From NCBI GenBank assembly GCA_942486035.1, contig CALNXK010000030.1, positions 1,415,001-1,479,000 on the forward strand: a DNA stretch of 64,000 nt, in the 5' to 3' direction. The notes beneath the pieces are model-generated. The model was given only the letters and a program-made list of their open reading frames with translations. It had not been told where the DNA came from and ran no database searches. This document shows, piece after piece, positions 13,316 to 25,900 of the stretch. Source of the DNA: Porites lobata. Lineage: Eukaryota > Cnidaria > Anthozoa > Scleractinia > Poritidae. Position 1 is the first letter of the stretch; each line of letters starts with the position of its first letter. Both the position numbers and the translations under genes were made by a program.

Positions 13316-13775
13316 TGCTTCATGTTCCTTTACATATTACGAAAGTTATTGATGTTGGCGGAGTCTCGCTTTGGGTGAGCTCTGTTTGCTGGGACACAAA
13401 ATAATCACAATCCCATTATGGGATATTTTGGCCACGGGAGTGGCCGTTTATTAAATTAAAGCATATAAAGCTGGGAAAACTAGATACACAAGAACATTAT
13501 CCCAGCAAAGGTGAGGGCACACCCGCCACTCCCTAGGGTAAAATAAAGCTAACGGGAGGGAAGGGAGGGAAAAATGTTTCTGACTGTCTTGTAATGCGAG
13601 GAAGGAGGCCTTGTGCCTCGCTTCTGTGACTTACATGACCCGTGACATAAATGACACTTTCGTGACAAATCACCCGGATGACAGGAAACCCTCCTTTGCT
13701 GGTAGCTGGAGAAATACAATAATGATCAGTCACATTAAGCATAAAACCATTTATTTCTTTCAGAAATAAATCTCA
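13316..13775. mobile_element. Short copy of a TG...CA repeat element flanked by TTTA
   Basis: The first 214 bp (to 13529) and last 206 bp (from 13570) are nearly identical to the two ends of the 4.4 kb element that follows. They are joined here by about 40 bp of unrelated sequence. The element begins TG, ends CA and has TTTA on both sides. The 3' end carries a 10-bp perfect hairpin (ATTTATTTCT/AGAAATAAAT). It is either an internally deleted derivative or an LTR-like unit. Confidence 0.65.
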
Positions 13776-14509
13776 TTTATGCTTCATGTTCCTTTACATA
13801 TTACGAAAGTTATTGATGTTGGCGGAGTCTCGCTTTGGGTGAGCTCTGTTTGCTGGGACACAAAATAATCACAATCCCATTATGGGATATTTTGGCCACG
13901 GGGGTGGCCGTTTATTAAATTAAAGCATATAAAGCTGGGAAAACTAGATACACAAGAACATTATCCCAGCAAAGGTGAGGGCACACCCGCCACAGCCCAG
14001 AGCAAGGAACGAGTGAAAGGGCCGCCCCACCCGAGGCCAAAGCAAGACGACCGCCAACAGAAACTACTGGTACCTACAAATCAAAATGTACAATGGAAAA
14101 AGGTGTGCGCCGCCTGATACGAAAACCCGAAAAACCACATGGGAAAAACTGGGAACGTATCCCCCAACCAATGCAGTCACACAAAACCTCTGGGGGTTAA
14201 AGGTAAGAAAGATACCACATTAAAAATAAAAAGGGTCAATGTGCGAGAGCTGAGATGAATATACATGTATTATAATCATCCAACCGTGTACACCTTACAA
14301 CAATAGAGTCAACTAATGCCATAACGGCTCATGTGTGTCCATAGCAATAAGACATTGTATACATTCTTTGTCACTGTCACTTACAGCTTAGTTCCACCAG
14401 TTTAGTTCAGTGGAGGTTATGCACATAAACATATAGTAATAGAATGGTAACGCTGTTTACAAAGCCCTGCTTACTGAAATGGATCAGTGTAACCAACAGA
14501 AATGTACAA

Positions 14510-15400
14510 GTTTGAATGAATGTGAGGGGTGTATGGCCCTTGCTCACACTGTCATTGTATCTGACACAGATCAAAAAGTGTGAATCACTTAAGTTAACTA
14601 ACAGTTTAAAAGTGAAAATGAATGAGATAACTGTATGGCCCTTGTTCACACAGCCATCATAAATTGCACTTATTCACTAAGCACTGGACACTAGATGGGA
14701 ATAAAATGGCCTACATAAGCAAATGAGTTTTAAGTCATGTTTTCCTAAGTCTTGGATACAGAGGTGGATTGATGTAACCAACAGAAATGGGCTACTGTAG
14801 CTAGAATAAAGGAAATGGCTGCATAGCCTGTCAGCTCACACAGTCAACTTATAATATCGACATCACTAATGCCACATCGATACGAAGCTCAAACGTGTTT
14901 AAAAGCTGTAAAGTTAAACCAGGTTGAAATAATTAGAAGTGAAAATTAATCAGTAAGATGGCTGTATGGCCCCTGCCCACACAGTAAACATGAATTTAAA
15001 TAATAACAATTTACTCTAAATTGTCATAGCTCAGTGACATAATGGACGGATTAAATTTGGAAATTTGTGATATGGCTGTATGGCCCCTGCTCACACAGTC
15101 ATGCAAAATTATACTTATCAAGAGTCTGAAATAGCTAACTGATGTAGCTGATTACAATAAATCTGTGCGATGGCTGTATGGCCCCTGCTCACACAGTCAC
15201 CCTGAATAATACTAATAAAAAGTCTGACGTAACTCACTGATGTAACTGATTCAAATGAAAATCTGTGAGATGGCTGTATGGCCCCTGCTCACACAGTCAC
15301 CTTGAAACTATACTATAAGCAGAAATCACCTAGGAAACTAACAGGTGAATAAAGTGAAAAAATTAATATACTGTAAGATGGCCGAATGACCCTGACTCAT
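14510..15400. repeat. Tandem repeat of about 100-110 bp inside the 4.4 kb element
   Basis: The core ATGGCTGTATGGCCCCTGCT followed by CACACAGTCA recurs at about 14521, 14630, 14958, 15070, 15170 and 15270, with degenerate copies at about 14817 and 15376. The central copies are the most alike. Confidence 0.85.
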
Positions 15401-16365
15401 GTGGTGAGAATTCTACATATTACAATGTCACTGCCCAGCACATAAGTATCAAATGACATACATGTCCTATACACTTGAACTACATGTATACCCAATCACA
15501 ATGCCCAGCAAGCCAAAGTAGTCTGAGAAAAGTTCTGCCCAAGTAGATGTACACGTAGGTGCCACATGCCAAGGGACGCAGCAGCTGCTCTTGAGTAGCC
15601 CGGCACTAGAGAGGCAACTCCTGGAAAAATGATCAGCAGAATGTCAGTACAACTCTTTGGAACATTTCTGGCATACTATGTTGAACTGAATTGAGGAACC
15701 AAAGAGAATGCAGAGCTATTGACTTTCTTAAGAGAGATGCCAAGGGAAAGCTGAAGATGGTTGGATAAAGCTGGTTGGTACTCTGCTCAAGACTGGCTTC
15801 ATTGAAAAGGCGTCCATGAAAGGGAGCTGCATGTGTATACCTTAGAAACCTGCAGTAAAATGAAAAAACTATAAAAACAACTTCTTTAAAAAAGCCAGAA
15901 TGTGCTACGATTAAAGAACAATGTGTAACCAATTAATAAATCAATCAGGATCTCCCAAACAAAACGAATAAACAGTAAATTCCTCAAAAACAACAAAGCT
16001 AAAAGCACTGATGTGACATGGAGAGTAAAGCATAAAGCAACGTATTACTGTCCCATCACAATAAACGCAGGACTGTAATGTCCACACATATCAAAACAGG
16101 GGGGCCAACAAAACCGGAGATTAAAATTAATGTAGCTGCATGTAAACCAAAATAACGGATTGCACGAATAAAGACTAAAAAATAGACAAAAAAGGCAAAA
16201 AATGTGAAAAGAAATTCAAACCAAATAATATTGGCATCTGGTTACCCTAGACAAAAATACAACAAACAGAACCACACACATATCACTGCAAACAAATCAA
16301 ATAAGCAGTACAAACAAAGCAACAGGGGCCTAGAACAATGAGGACCAAAGCCTCAAACTGAGGAA

Positions 16366-16990
16366 CATAGCCTCAATATAAAATAATGAGGACGAAGCCT
16401 CAATATAAAATATGAGGACAAAGCCTCAAAATAAAATATGAGGACAAAGCCTCAATATAAAATATGAGGACGAAGCCTCGAAATAAAATACGAGGCCGAA
16501 GCCTCAAAATAAAATATGAGGATGAAGCCTCAATATAAAATATGAGGACGAAGCCTCAAATAAAATACGAGGCCGAAGCCTCAAAATAAAATATGAGGAC
16601 AAAGCCTCAATATAAAATATGAGGACAAAGCCTCAATATAAAATATGAGGACGAAGCCTCGAAATAAAATACGAGGCCGAAGCCTCAAAATAAAATATGA
16701 GGATGGAGCCTCAATATAAAATATGAGGACGAAGCCTCAAATAAAATACGAGGCCGAAGCCTCAAAATAAAATATGAGGACGAAGCCTCAATATAATACG
16801 AGGCCAAAGCCTCAAAATAAAATATGAGGACGAAGACTCAAATAAAATCCAAGGCCGAAGCCTCAAAATAAAATATGAGGACAAAGCCTCAATATAATAC
16901 GAGGCCAAAGCCTCAATATAAAATATGAGGACGAAGCCTCAATATAAAAAACAAGGACAAAGCCTTGATACAACATGAGGACAAAACATC
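16366..16990. repeat. Minisatellite, unit about 25 bp, over 20 copies
   Basis: The unit is close to ATGAGGACGAAGCCTC followed by AAAATAAAAT. Each unit holds a small palindrome, GAGG..GAAG.CCTC. A higher-order pattern of about five units (with variants ACGAGGCCGAAGCCTC) repeats. It lies inside the 4.4 kb element. Confidence 0.9.
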
Positions 16991-17340
16991 AACAAAACAA
17001 ATGAGGTCAACGCCTCAAATACAAGTGGAGGAACAAAGCCTCACACTGAAAAAACGGCCCAGAAGTAAGCACGGGCAGACAGAATGTCGCCGACAGCGAC
17101 TAAAGGAAAACAACAGAACACAACGATACACAATGCAACAGGATAAAAACACAATATGCAGACAAAACTGACATATGAACAGCAAAGGATAAACCTGATA
17201 TGCTGATACAGTACACTGTACCTCTGAGGTAGCTTTGTTAGAATGGTTGCAGGGTAATTTCTAAAACCTTGTAACAGTGCTGAAAGTATCGTGCATGCAA
17301 GTTTTAGCCTGTAGGGTTTAATAACGCACCGTTTTGTTTG

Positions 17341-17343
17341 GCT

Positions 17344-17378
<35 letters not shown>
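17341..17378. repeat. (GTT)n microsatellite
   Basis: About twelve uninterrupted GTT units inside the 4.4 kb element. Confidence 0.95.
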
Positions 17379-18497
17379 ATAATACTGTAATTTTAATTAT
17401 ACATATAAGCTGAGTCCAAAGGTCAAAAATGCTCAAATGTGCATAAAGGCAAACTCAAAATAATAATGAATAAATAAAGTGTCTTTCCAAATCATAAAAC
17501 AAGATCATAAACCCAGCTCCAGGCTGGTATAAATAAAAATGAAGATCGGGCGAGTGTTACTGATTTCAAATATAGCGCCAGTTGGCACCAGCGATAAAAG
17601 TAGCTGAAGAACACGACGCACAACCAGTCTGAGGGACAACGAAACTGTGCTACGGACACCGAACGGACTAGCTTACACGCCAGTGTAACTGAAAACATTA
17701 AAAATTAATGGTCGATTGGATGTAGAATTCGATGTTACCAATAAACAATGGCATTTCATTAGCATAAACGACCGCAACGTGTATGAATTCCCGCAATCAA
17801 CAAGACGATCATGTGCACGAACATGACTGTGGACATCAATACAGCACCGAGAGTAAGCGGTGAGCCATCGGCAATAATCTAGTACTTATCTCAAAGAAGA
17901 GGTGATGCTCGGTACGTAAGACCCAAGAAGAGCGAAAGAGACTGATAAATCGCACGCATCCTGCATCTAAATCCGGTCGCCATCAAAAATGTTTCTGACT
18001 GTCTTGTAATGCGAGGAAGGAGGCCTTGTGCCTCGCTTCTGTGACTTACATGACCCGTGACATAAATGACACTTTCGTGACAAATCACCCGGATGACAGG
18101 AAACCCTCCTTTGCTGATAGCTGGAGAAATACAATAATGATCAGTCACATTAAGCATAAAACCATTTATTTCTTTCAGAAATAAATCTCATTTAAGCAAA
18201 GACGACGTTAACAACTACGAAACCGTAACTTGAAACGTGAATTCCCGCTGCCTTATGCTTTATCGCGCTCATTCCATCGTGTTCAATTGGTCAAATATTG
18301 GCAAATGCTTCTGGACTTGAATTTCAAAGGACTGTATCGAAGTTCAGGAAAAGAAAAAAAAGAAAGTTGTTTCTTGTGTTCACGACCTCCACAAAACGTC
18401 AAATAAGGCTTTCACGTCATAGTCGTGCAGTGACTACAAAGAAATGTAAAAAAAAAGCGTGATGCTGCTGTTTTACCAATTAATCTAAAACATTAAT

Positions 18498-18878
18498 CAC
18501 GTGCTCACCTGGTCAGCGGTTTTAGCACCCAGGGTTAACAGCATCTGCGACAGACCTTTAGCGTAACGTCCGGCGTAACGTGTAACTAAGGTGAAACTTT
18601 TCACTTTAATAGCCATGTTAGTCTCGTAACATTTACTTCTCCAGCTGAGAATCCTATAAAAGTTTAAGTTTAGAGGAAGCGTGGTTAATGCGTTAAAAAC
18701 CGCGTTTTACATGCATAAGTTGCCATATTTTTTCACACGAGTGTGTTTTCAGGAGATACTGAAAAATTATCAGTTACATGCAGCAGGTATAAATCGATTT
18801 TTATTATATACCTACTGACTTACTCACTGAAAAGTTCATACGCAAATGATTTTCTAGCCAATCAGAGGAGGGAACAAT
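18498..18878. repeat. First copy of a 380-bp tandem duplication containing an NAGK exon relic
   Basis: The block is repeated at 18965-19341 with few changes (offset 467 bp). Each block begins with a relic of the NAGK last exon and ends at AATCAGAGGAGGGAACAA. Confidence 0.85.
18507..18662 (-). pseudogene. NAGK last-exon relic, copy 1
   Basis: Read on the minus strand, an acceptor-like TATAG is followed by codons matching the start of NAGK exon 10 (G-F-x-A-G). After frame disruptions it reaches the conserved G-A-K-T-A-D motif, where similarity ends. No single frame spans the segment, and the C-terminal codons and stop are missing. The parent exon is at 53172-52985. It cannot make a kinase. Confidence 0.75.
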
Positions 18879-18964
18879 TAAATAGCGACTGGGTACGAGT
18901 CTGTTTACTCTGGCATAGGGCCTTTACTTTATTTTGTTCCTAAGACACGATTTCACGAAAAGGT

Positions 18965-19341
18965 CACGTGCTCACCTGGTCAGCGGTTTTAGCACCCAGG
19001 GTTAACAGCATCTGCGACAGACCTTTAGCGTAACGTCCGGCGTAACGTGTAACTAAGGTGAAACTTTCACTTTAATAGCCATGTTAGTCTCGTAACATTT
19101 ACTTCGCCAGCTGAGAATCCTATAAAAGTTTAAGTTTAGAGGAAGCGTGGTTAATGCGTTATAAACCGCGTTTTACTTGCATAAGTTGCCATATTTTTTC
19201 ACACGAGTGTGTTTTCAGGAGATACTGAAAAATTATCAGTTACATGCAGCAGGTATAAATCGTTTTTATTATATACCTACTGACTTACTCACTGAAAAGT
19301 TCATACGCAAATGATTTCTAGCCAATCAGAGGAGGGAACAA
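18965..19341. repeat. Second copy of the 380-bp tandem duplication
   Basis: Near-identical to 18498-18878, with a few single-base differences and indels. A short spacer separates the copies. Confidence 0.85.
18970..19126 (-). pseudogene. NAGK last-exon relic, copy 2
   Basis: Same degraded segment as copy 1, with one base fewer in a T-run and CGCCAGC in place of CTCCAGC. It arose with the surrounding block duplication, after the exon had already decayed. Confidence 0.75.
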
Positions 19342-21301
19342 CGATATCTTTCAGACGTGAAAAAAGTGATACGTTCAATCAGCCCCGTGAACGATGTTTT
19401 TTTATGTGTGACAAAAATGATACGTCTGATCAAAAGCCACAGAGGTGTGTGAGTTTCGGCCCAAAATTCCCGCCTTTGTAGGCGATTGTAGCTTGCAACT
19501 TGCAGAGCCCTCGCTTTCCGAGTTGCCTCGCAGACATTCAACGAGAAAAGACCACAAGGCAGAGTTTCTCTCCTAGTTTTTCTCGTAAAAAGGTGAAACT
19601 CGTAAATGGAGCTGGACAGTTTCGTAATGTTTCACTGTACACGAAAAAAATTGTGGAGTGCCGGCAAAACAATAGCCGATGGGGAACAGAACGAGAAATC
19701 TAGAGAATATTTTAAGCTGAACCTGGAGCAATTTTGTCTACTGTTTATATTCAAATTGGCCCTTCTCCCCAAATTCATTCATTTTTAATTGTACATTGAG
19801 AACAAGAGTTAACATGGTTTGTTATTCCTGGATTACCGCCGTCCTTGCATTGCCCTCTTGTAACTTTTATAAGAGGCTTTTTACAGATATACTACGTTTT
19901 CGTTGTCATTTTTCTGTGTGTAGTGGTAGATTTTAGCATTTTAGCGCTTTGGAAAGTTTTGAAATAAAAAGAGTAGCAGTATGATGAATTGTCTCACAGT
20001 TGAACATGGTATTTACGCACGCACTCGTTGATTTTGTATCAGAAATCTTAATCGTTCGCTGCGCTCAATCGGTCGATTTGTGATACGTCAACCACACGTG
20101 GGTAAATACCGTAGGCGCGCAATTTGTATGAAGTATTCTATATAACCCTAACGCTATCGATAGTGAGGAACTAGTAACTTGCGTTGCCCGCTGATATTGC
20201 TCAAACTGCAATAGAGAGAAGAGAGCAAAGAATCGAATAAATCAAAACTGATGAAACAACGGTTATGTTGGCAATCAGCGATGTTCTATGATAAAATTTG
20301 ATTAACGATGTGGGAACACTTTGCTAACACCAAAAAACCCAGAAGCGTTTTAACCGAGTACATAGTGCACGAGAAGGTCAGGGGTGCTATAGCCTCCTTG
20401 CCAGGTGCGAAAACGGATGTCACTTCAGACTTTTTCCTTCATTCCCCACCCCTTGGTATCACTCTGCACTTTACCTAAGAGGGGAATAATCAGTCCTTCG
20501 AGCGTCATTACATAAAATGCAGTTATTGTACCAACCCAAGTTCTCGTCATTCATTGTATTAAGGAAAACATTTTTTGAAGTTCCCACTCATTTCATTAAC
20601 GCAAAAGCTTGGTAGGAATGTGAGGGAGGCCGTACAGTCCCAGGAGAACTGCGTAACCATGAGTTTAATGACACGCATAAGGGGAAATCAATTTAGGAGA
20701 AAAATTGTGGGCTGATTGCTTACTTACAGTAAACCGTTTTCGACGGAAAATCGTATAATAAATGAAAAGAGTAAACAAACGCAACAAGCTATTCTTCATA
20801 CTCAGAACAATTTGAACTTTAATGCAGGATACAATTGCTACGGGAAAGATTGCAGCTGTTCCAGGCTAATTCATGAGACTAAAGGTCTTATCGGTTCATA
20901 ATTCTTTATCATTTAAATATGCTGTTTCAATATTTGCCTAAATTTCAATTTTATTTCCTGACAACCATTACGAGGATAAGCTATGAATACTGTTAGACAA
21001 TTATCTCTGATAACAGATTAAAGCCATGAATATTTCAAAGATGGATCATTTAAACTGAATAAGTGTCATGCACTGCACAGTGCGTATCATGGAGGAAGAG
21101 TAAACTAAGTCGAATCCCTTCCACAAACTCCCTCCCTTCTTATCTTCCAGCGCTTCAAAGCCGTAAATAATAAAAATACTATGATCATTCACTCTCTACT
21201 TGAGGCACGTACTGCTATACTGGTACTAATGGTTTATCACTTTATCAAGGTTAAAGGCCATTTCAGTTACAATTACAAGCAAGAAGGATGAGAAAAGTTT
21301 C
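19342..21301. other. Intergenic sequence; nothing recognised
   Basis: It separates the NAGK relics from the 3' end of MACPF paralogue 2. Short open frames on both strands lack motifs and splice support. No RNA gene or large repeat was seen. Confidence 0.45.
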
Positions 21302-22991
21302 TCATTTTCTATATTTTATTGAGTGCTTTGGTAGATGGGTATAAGATGCCACAGGAAGATGTCGGCGAGCGTGAGAAGATTCTGAATCACCCCTTGTACT
21401 TCCTGATGGCGCCTTACAATTAGAAGGTTTGGTGTACCAAGACACCTTTGATTCGTCGTACATATTCGCCCAAGACACCAAGTTGCCTATCCCAGCGTTG
21501 CAACTTTGGGAGTACTGTGTAATATCAGTGCTGGTAAGAAGCCGATCCCATACATTCACTTGTGACAAATAAAGCGTGTTGGTACCGATAGCTGCACTGG
21601 TTGGTCCAAGGCTTATGACAAACTTTGTAGGTGCTTTGCCATAGGAAAGAGTACCGGTCGCTCCTGCCTTTCCGTCAACGAAAATTTTGACTTCATTTGT
21701 TTTGGTAGACCACAGGTGACACACATGATGCCAATTCTTGTCAGCAAGGACACCCATGCTCTGACTGTAAATAAAAAAAGGGATTATTGTAAATTACTTT
21801 GAAATCAGTTCATTCATTGGCGTCGCTAGTATGCAATGAAGGCCGATGCACCTTAAGCTTCTGCTGTAAATTGTACAAGCTCTATTCATTGGAACAGTAG
21901 TATCTGTCGGTCTTATGGGCTAAACGATGAGGTTCTAAGTACGACCTGTCTGTACAACTTAATTCGGGAAATTCAGGTTAATTTGCACTGATTGATATGG
22001 TTTTTCAAGAAATATGATTGGTTCGCTTTCTCGGAATATCAAACATCAATAAATGCTGAATCCCTGAATTTTGATTTGCCTAGCGAGCCATTATACCATG
22101 AGCTCCAAATATGGTTAGTGTACGTACGCGTTAGCCAATAAGGTCAGAAGCGAACTGAAGGATTTGTTTGCTGAAAAAGGTAGCGTCCGAGGAAAATAAT
22201 AAATGTTTGCATAAATGCATATGTCCAGCAAATGGACTGACATCATTGCCTGATGATAAAGAATATCAGTACACGGTCAAAACGACTCAATCAATAACAA
22301 ATTGACTACACATTCCACTATGAAACGGATTTTCCTCCATCTTTTTGAAGCTGAATAAAATCCTTAAGAATTCAACTTCAGGAAAAGTCGCCCGCATTTG
22401 ACATATTGAGCGGGTCCAAATAGAAGCTATTACGTTTGAAAGAACGCAAACATTTTCACTGCCGTCGTCGTCGTCCTTGTTTATGGTCCCTATTATCCCA
22501 GAGAGAACGTCTTATCAGAGACTGAACACGGAAAATGATTCAAAATACTGTTTTCCGCGCGTGGGACGCATAGTCCAATTGACAACGCCAATTATCGGTT
22601 GTACTTTGCTTAAGCCGTTATCGACCTCTTCTCAATTGGTACAGACATTGTCAAACGTCTTTGGGAGAAATGCGTAAAACAAAAGGACCAGTTAAGATTG
22701 GTTATTTTTACAAGACGTAAATTTACCTAGTCTTTGGCTTATAAAAATCACCCACTTTTAATCTTATGTTAGTGATCTCGTCTCCTAACAAAGAGTAAGT
22801 CAGAGATTTGGGCAAGGAAGCACCACTGATAGTCATTGAAGTAAGAACCAGCTGCACTGCTGTGTTGGAACCTTGTACTCGAACCCAGTTTCCGATTTTC
22901 AGCCAGAAGCACAACGTGTACTCTTCAAATGTACCTGTTCCCGGTTTAGCTCCAATCCAAACACCTTTGGCGATGTTCAGATCATATGTGC
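21302..22991 (-). CDS. Pentraxin-like module A (last module) of the mosaic gene
   Basis: Exon pair 22991-22727 (phase 1 in, 2 out) and 21764-21302 (ends TGA). The first half holds the E-E-Y-T-L-C-F-W strand. The second half holds N-W-H-H-V-C-H-L-W-S, close to the pentraxin signature, followed by F-V-D-G and L-S-Q-V-N-V-W-D. The C-terminal tail after the last Cys is basic and unstructured. It is the most diverged of the three modules. Pentraxins are secreted lectin-like proteins of innate immunity, often calcium-binding. Ligand and calcium residues cannot be judged here. Confidence 0.75.
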
Positions 22992-25900
22992 CTGTAAAGA
23001 CGAAAATAAGTATCTTTATACCGTGGAATCTTGGCGCAATAATAAACAATGATGATAATGATAATACAATTATAAAATTGCCAGTATAAACAGTGATACA
23101 TACAAACTATACAGCAAGCAACTGGGATGAGGGCAAATGAGATTCCTTGTTAATACTTTGCGTGGAATCGGTATAGATAACGGGATGAATTAACTAACCC
23201 AATACACTTAACAGTTGACGTCTCTCATAAATGTAACAACGACAATTCTCAGCAAACAAAAATGACCAAATATGGGCATTTTACTTGGTTGCTTTTGGCA
23301 AGTTACAATTCGATTGTATTTATGTTCACATATTGCTTTAAAAAGTAGCGTTATGGCACCTGGTTTTGGTTTGCACTTGGATGGCTCGGAAAACATCGCT
23401 TTCTTATTTCGGACATACATGTCTGCCCAAGAGGCCACATTGCCCGTTCCTGCGTCACATTTCTTGGACAATGTTTTTATTTCGTCGCTGGTGAAGATCC
23501 GATTCCAAACATTCACCTGCGAAAGTAAGAATTTATTGCTGCCGATCCATGAACCCGAACGCGGGAAGGATATCTTGAACCCACTGGTAGCCCTGAATTG
23601 ATAGTTTCCCGTCTTTTTCTGTATTCCATCCATGTAAATTGACCAAGTAGATGTCTTACTGGACCAGGTATGGCAGACTTGATGCCAATTCTTGTCCTCA
23701 AGCGACGCAACGTTCAATCTTCAAATGATCCAAAATATACGATATATGTTATTTATCATTCAATTATTATGAGGTTAATATTTTAGATATTTGCTAAATT
23801 TATGTCTATCATTTAAAGGTTCAAATATTATAGAAAACAGACAATTCCCATCACCAGAAGACGTGATTGAGTTTAACAAGTTCACTGACATTTGGAAGTA
23901 GGCTGGTACCCAAGATACATATTTTCGTCGGGGCAACAAGAGCTAACTGTACATTTCTGCATATTTCAAATTCGTTGTTAGTCACTGCTTCTCACGTGAA
24001 AATGGAAATTGGAGATAAGACAATATCCCTAAATAATGAGAGGCTCTTACCCGACCAAAAAAATAGAGAATTGTAGCTCGGGTGTTGGGGTGTTACTGAA
24101 ACGGGGAACAGGAAGCGGGAAACGAGCACGGGGAACGGGGAACGGGGAAATAAAAAAGGGAACAAAACCTCACTTGAACCCTAGCCCTATCAGTAACTGA
24201 AAATTCTAATTATTTATTTTATTTTTTATTTTTCATTTTCCAGTTCCCCGTGTTCGTTCTCCGCTCCCCGTTCCTCGTTTCAGTAACATCCATTGTAGCT
24301 CTTATCTTATTGCCTGACAAGTCATCAAACCACAATAATAATCTTGAAACTCAAAGGTCATATAAAACGACAGTTAATCTCGAGAATCTCATTTAAAAAA
24401 AAATCTATCAGCGATTTCAAAATAATTCGCTTGTTTAAGAAGACCAAAATGTTTACAAAACCGCTGACAAGACTCGTGCCTCAGTACATGCTAATCAAAT
24501 CCTTCTCATTCATTCGGGCAATCTCCAGGATCTTTCACGTGACACGTTCTTAAAAAGGTTGAAGTACTATGAGGTGAAATTGAATTTCAAAAGCGCTTCG
24601 TTTTACAGATAACGGCCGAACATCAAAGATTGACCAGTTTTTACTGTATTTGTAACCATAACAACTTCATCCGGTCTCATAAATTTTGCTTAGACTTTAC
24701 GAAGCTGTTCTTCCAACGAGGGCCGGAAAGAGCACAACTGTCGCGAATTAAGGTCTAAGCCAAACGTAAAACTTTACATGAGACGTACCAGACTTAGTGA
24801 GTTAAGCTCATGAAAAGTTCGACGTCTGGGTCAGTTAAATTCGTCTAAATGAGTTTGGATCGTGCAACACGTTCTGCTTCAGACGAAAAGAACGTCTGTC
24901 GGTGAACATTGTCTTCGGGACAAACGTCGATCTTCACATGCGGCGAACTAAACTAACAAATTATAAATTTGTGTGGTAATGTATATTAATTAGCCTCGTT
25001 ATTAAGTTTGATCAAGTTCTTCCCTTCGCCTGCTTCGTTCCGCCTGAATCGCGTGAAAAAACCTTGGGAAATTAAAGAAAGTTAACTTTCGTTTCAGCTG
25101 GAGTTGATATGTTTCCACACTTGTAGTAACAGTTATTAGTAAAATCCAACTAGTGGTCTATTATCAATGCTGCGTTCTGATTGGTTGAGCTACCACTAGG
25201 CTATATGTTATAGCCCACTAGTAGGAAAAAGCGCGGGCTTTTTCGCGGCAAAAAAGGATTAAAGTCTAGCTTTAACTAGCTAAAGTTGGTTCGATATTTT
25301 TGACCAACAGGTTGGATTTTACTAAAACAAACATGGCCTCTGAGTCAATAGCCCATTCGGCCTTCGGTCTCATGGGCTATTGACTTAGAGCTCATTCGGG
25401 CTCGAGGAATAATTGTTAAATACTAAAAAATCTATAAGCTTTGAAAATAAGTGTGACAGCACAAATAAAACGTATAAAAGAAAGTATGGTACTTTTTCAG
25501 ATGTGAGCCTGAGTGATTAGTATTGTACAAAAGAGAAATATCAACTTACATCTCCCCAGTTTTGCGATTGTCCCAGTCGAATCTGAAAACAGTAGGTCCT
25601 CTCGACTGATATGCGATAGAGTAATCATCCCCACTAACTGCTTTCATTTCAAGTTCTATTAATTCTGCTGATGTGTCAGAACCATCGCTGTTTGCGACCC
25701 AGTTCTGCGTCAGTTGAAGCCAAAAACACAAAGTGTACTCTTCAGCTCCAGGTAGGACCTTTCCGACCTTCACCAAATCATTGTTCCGTTCGATTTTAAA
25801 ATCAAATGATTCTGTGAAAAGAAAAGGAAAAATTAAACAAAGTTGCTTAGAGCACCGCGACATGCGACGTTTAACTTAAAGGAAGATTCTATATCCAGGG

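Larger units (their letters stand above)
13780..18190. mobile_element. Long (4.4 kb) copy of the same element, no coding capacity
   Basis: Its left end (13776-13993) repeats 13312-13529 and its right end (17985-18194) repeats 13570-13779. It sits head to tail with the short copy, with TTTA at each of the three junctions. The interior has no transposase, reverse transcriptase or Rep-like frame, only tandem repeats and low-complexity sequence. It is probably a non-autonomous element. The class is uncertain: TG...CA ends suggest LTR-derived, while a subterminal 3' hairpin and tandem arrangement could fit a Helitron-like element. Confidence 0.6.

Noticed and set aside
16366..16990. CRISPR-like regular repeats
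   Set aside because: Units are contiguous without unique spacers and the genome is eukaryotic; it is a minisatellite.
13316..18190. Complete LTR retrotransposon
   Set aside because: TG...CA ends fit, but there is no gag or pol frame, and the second copy has each end only once rather than two full LTRs.
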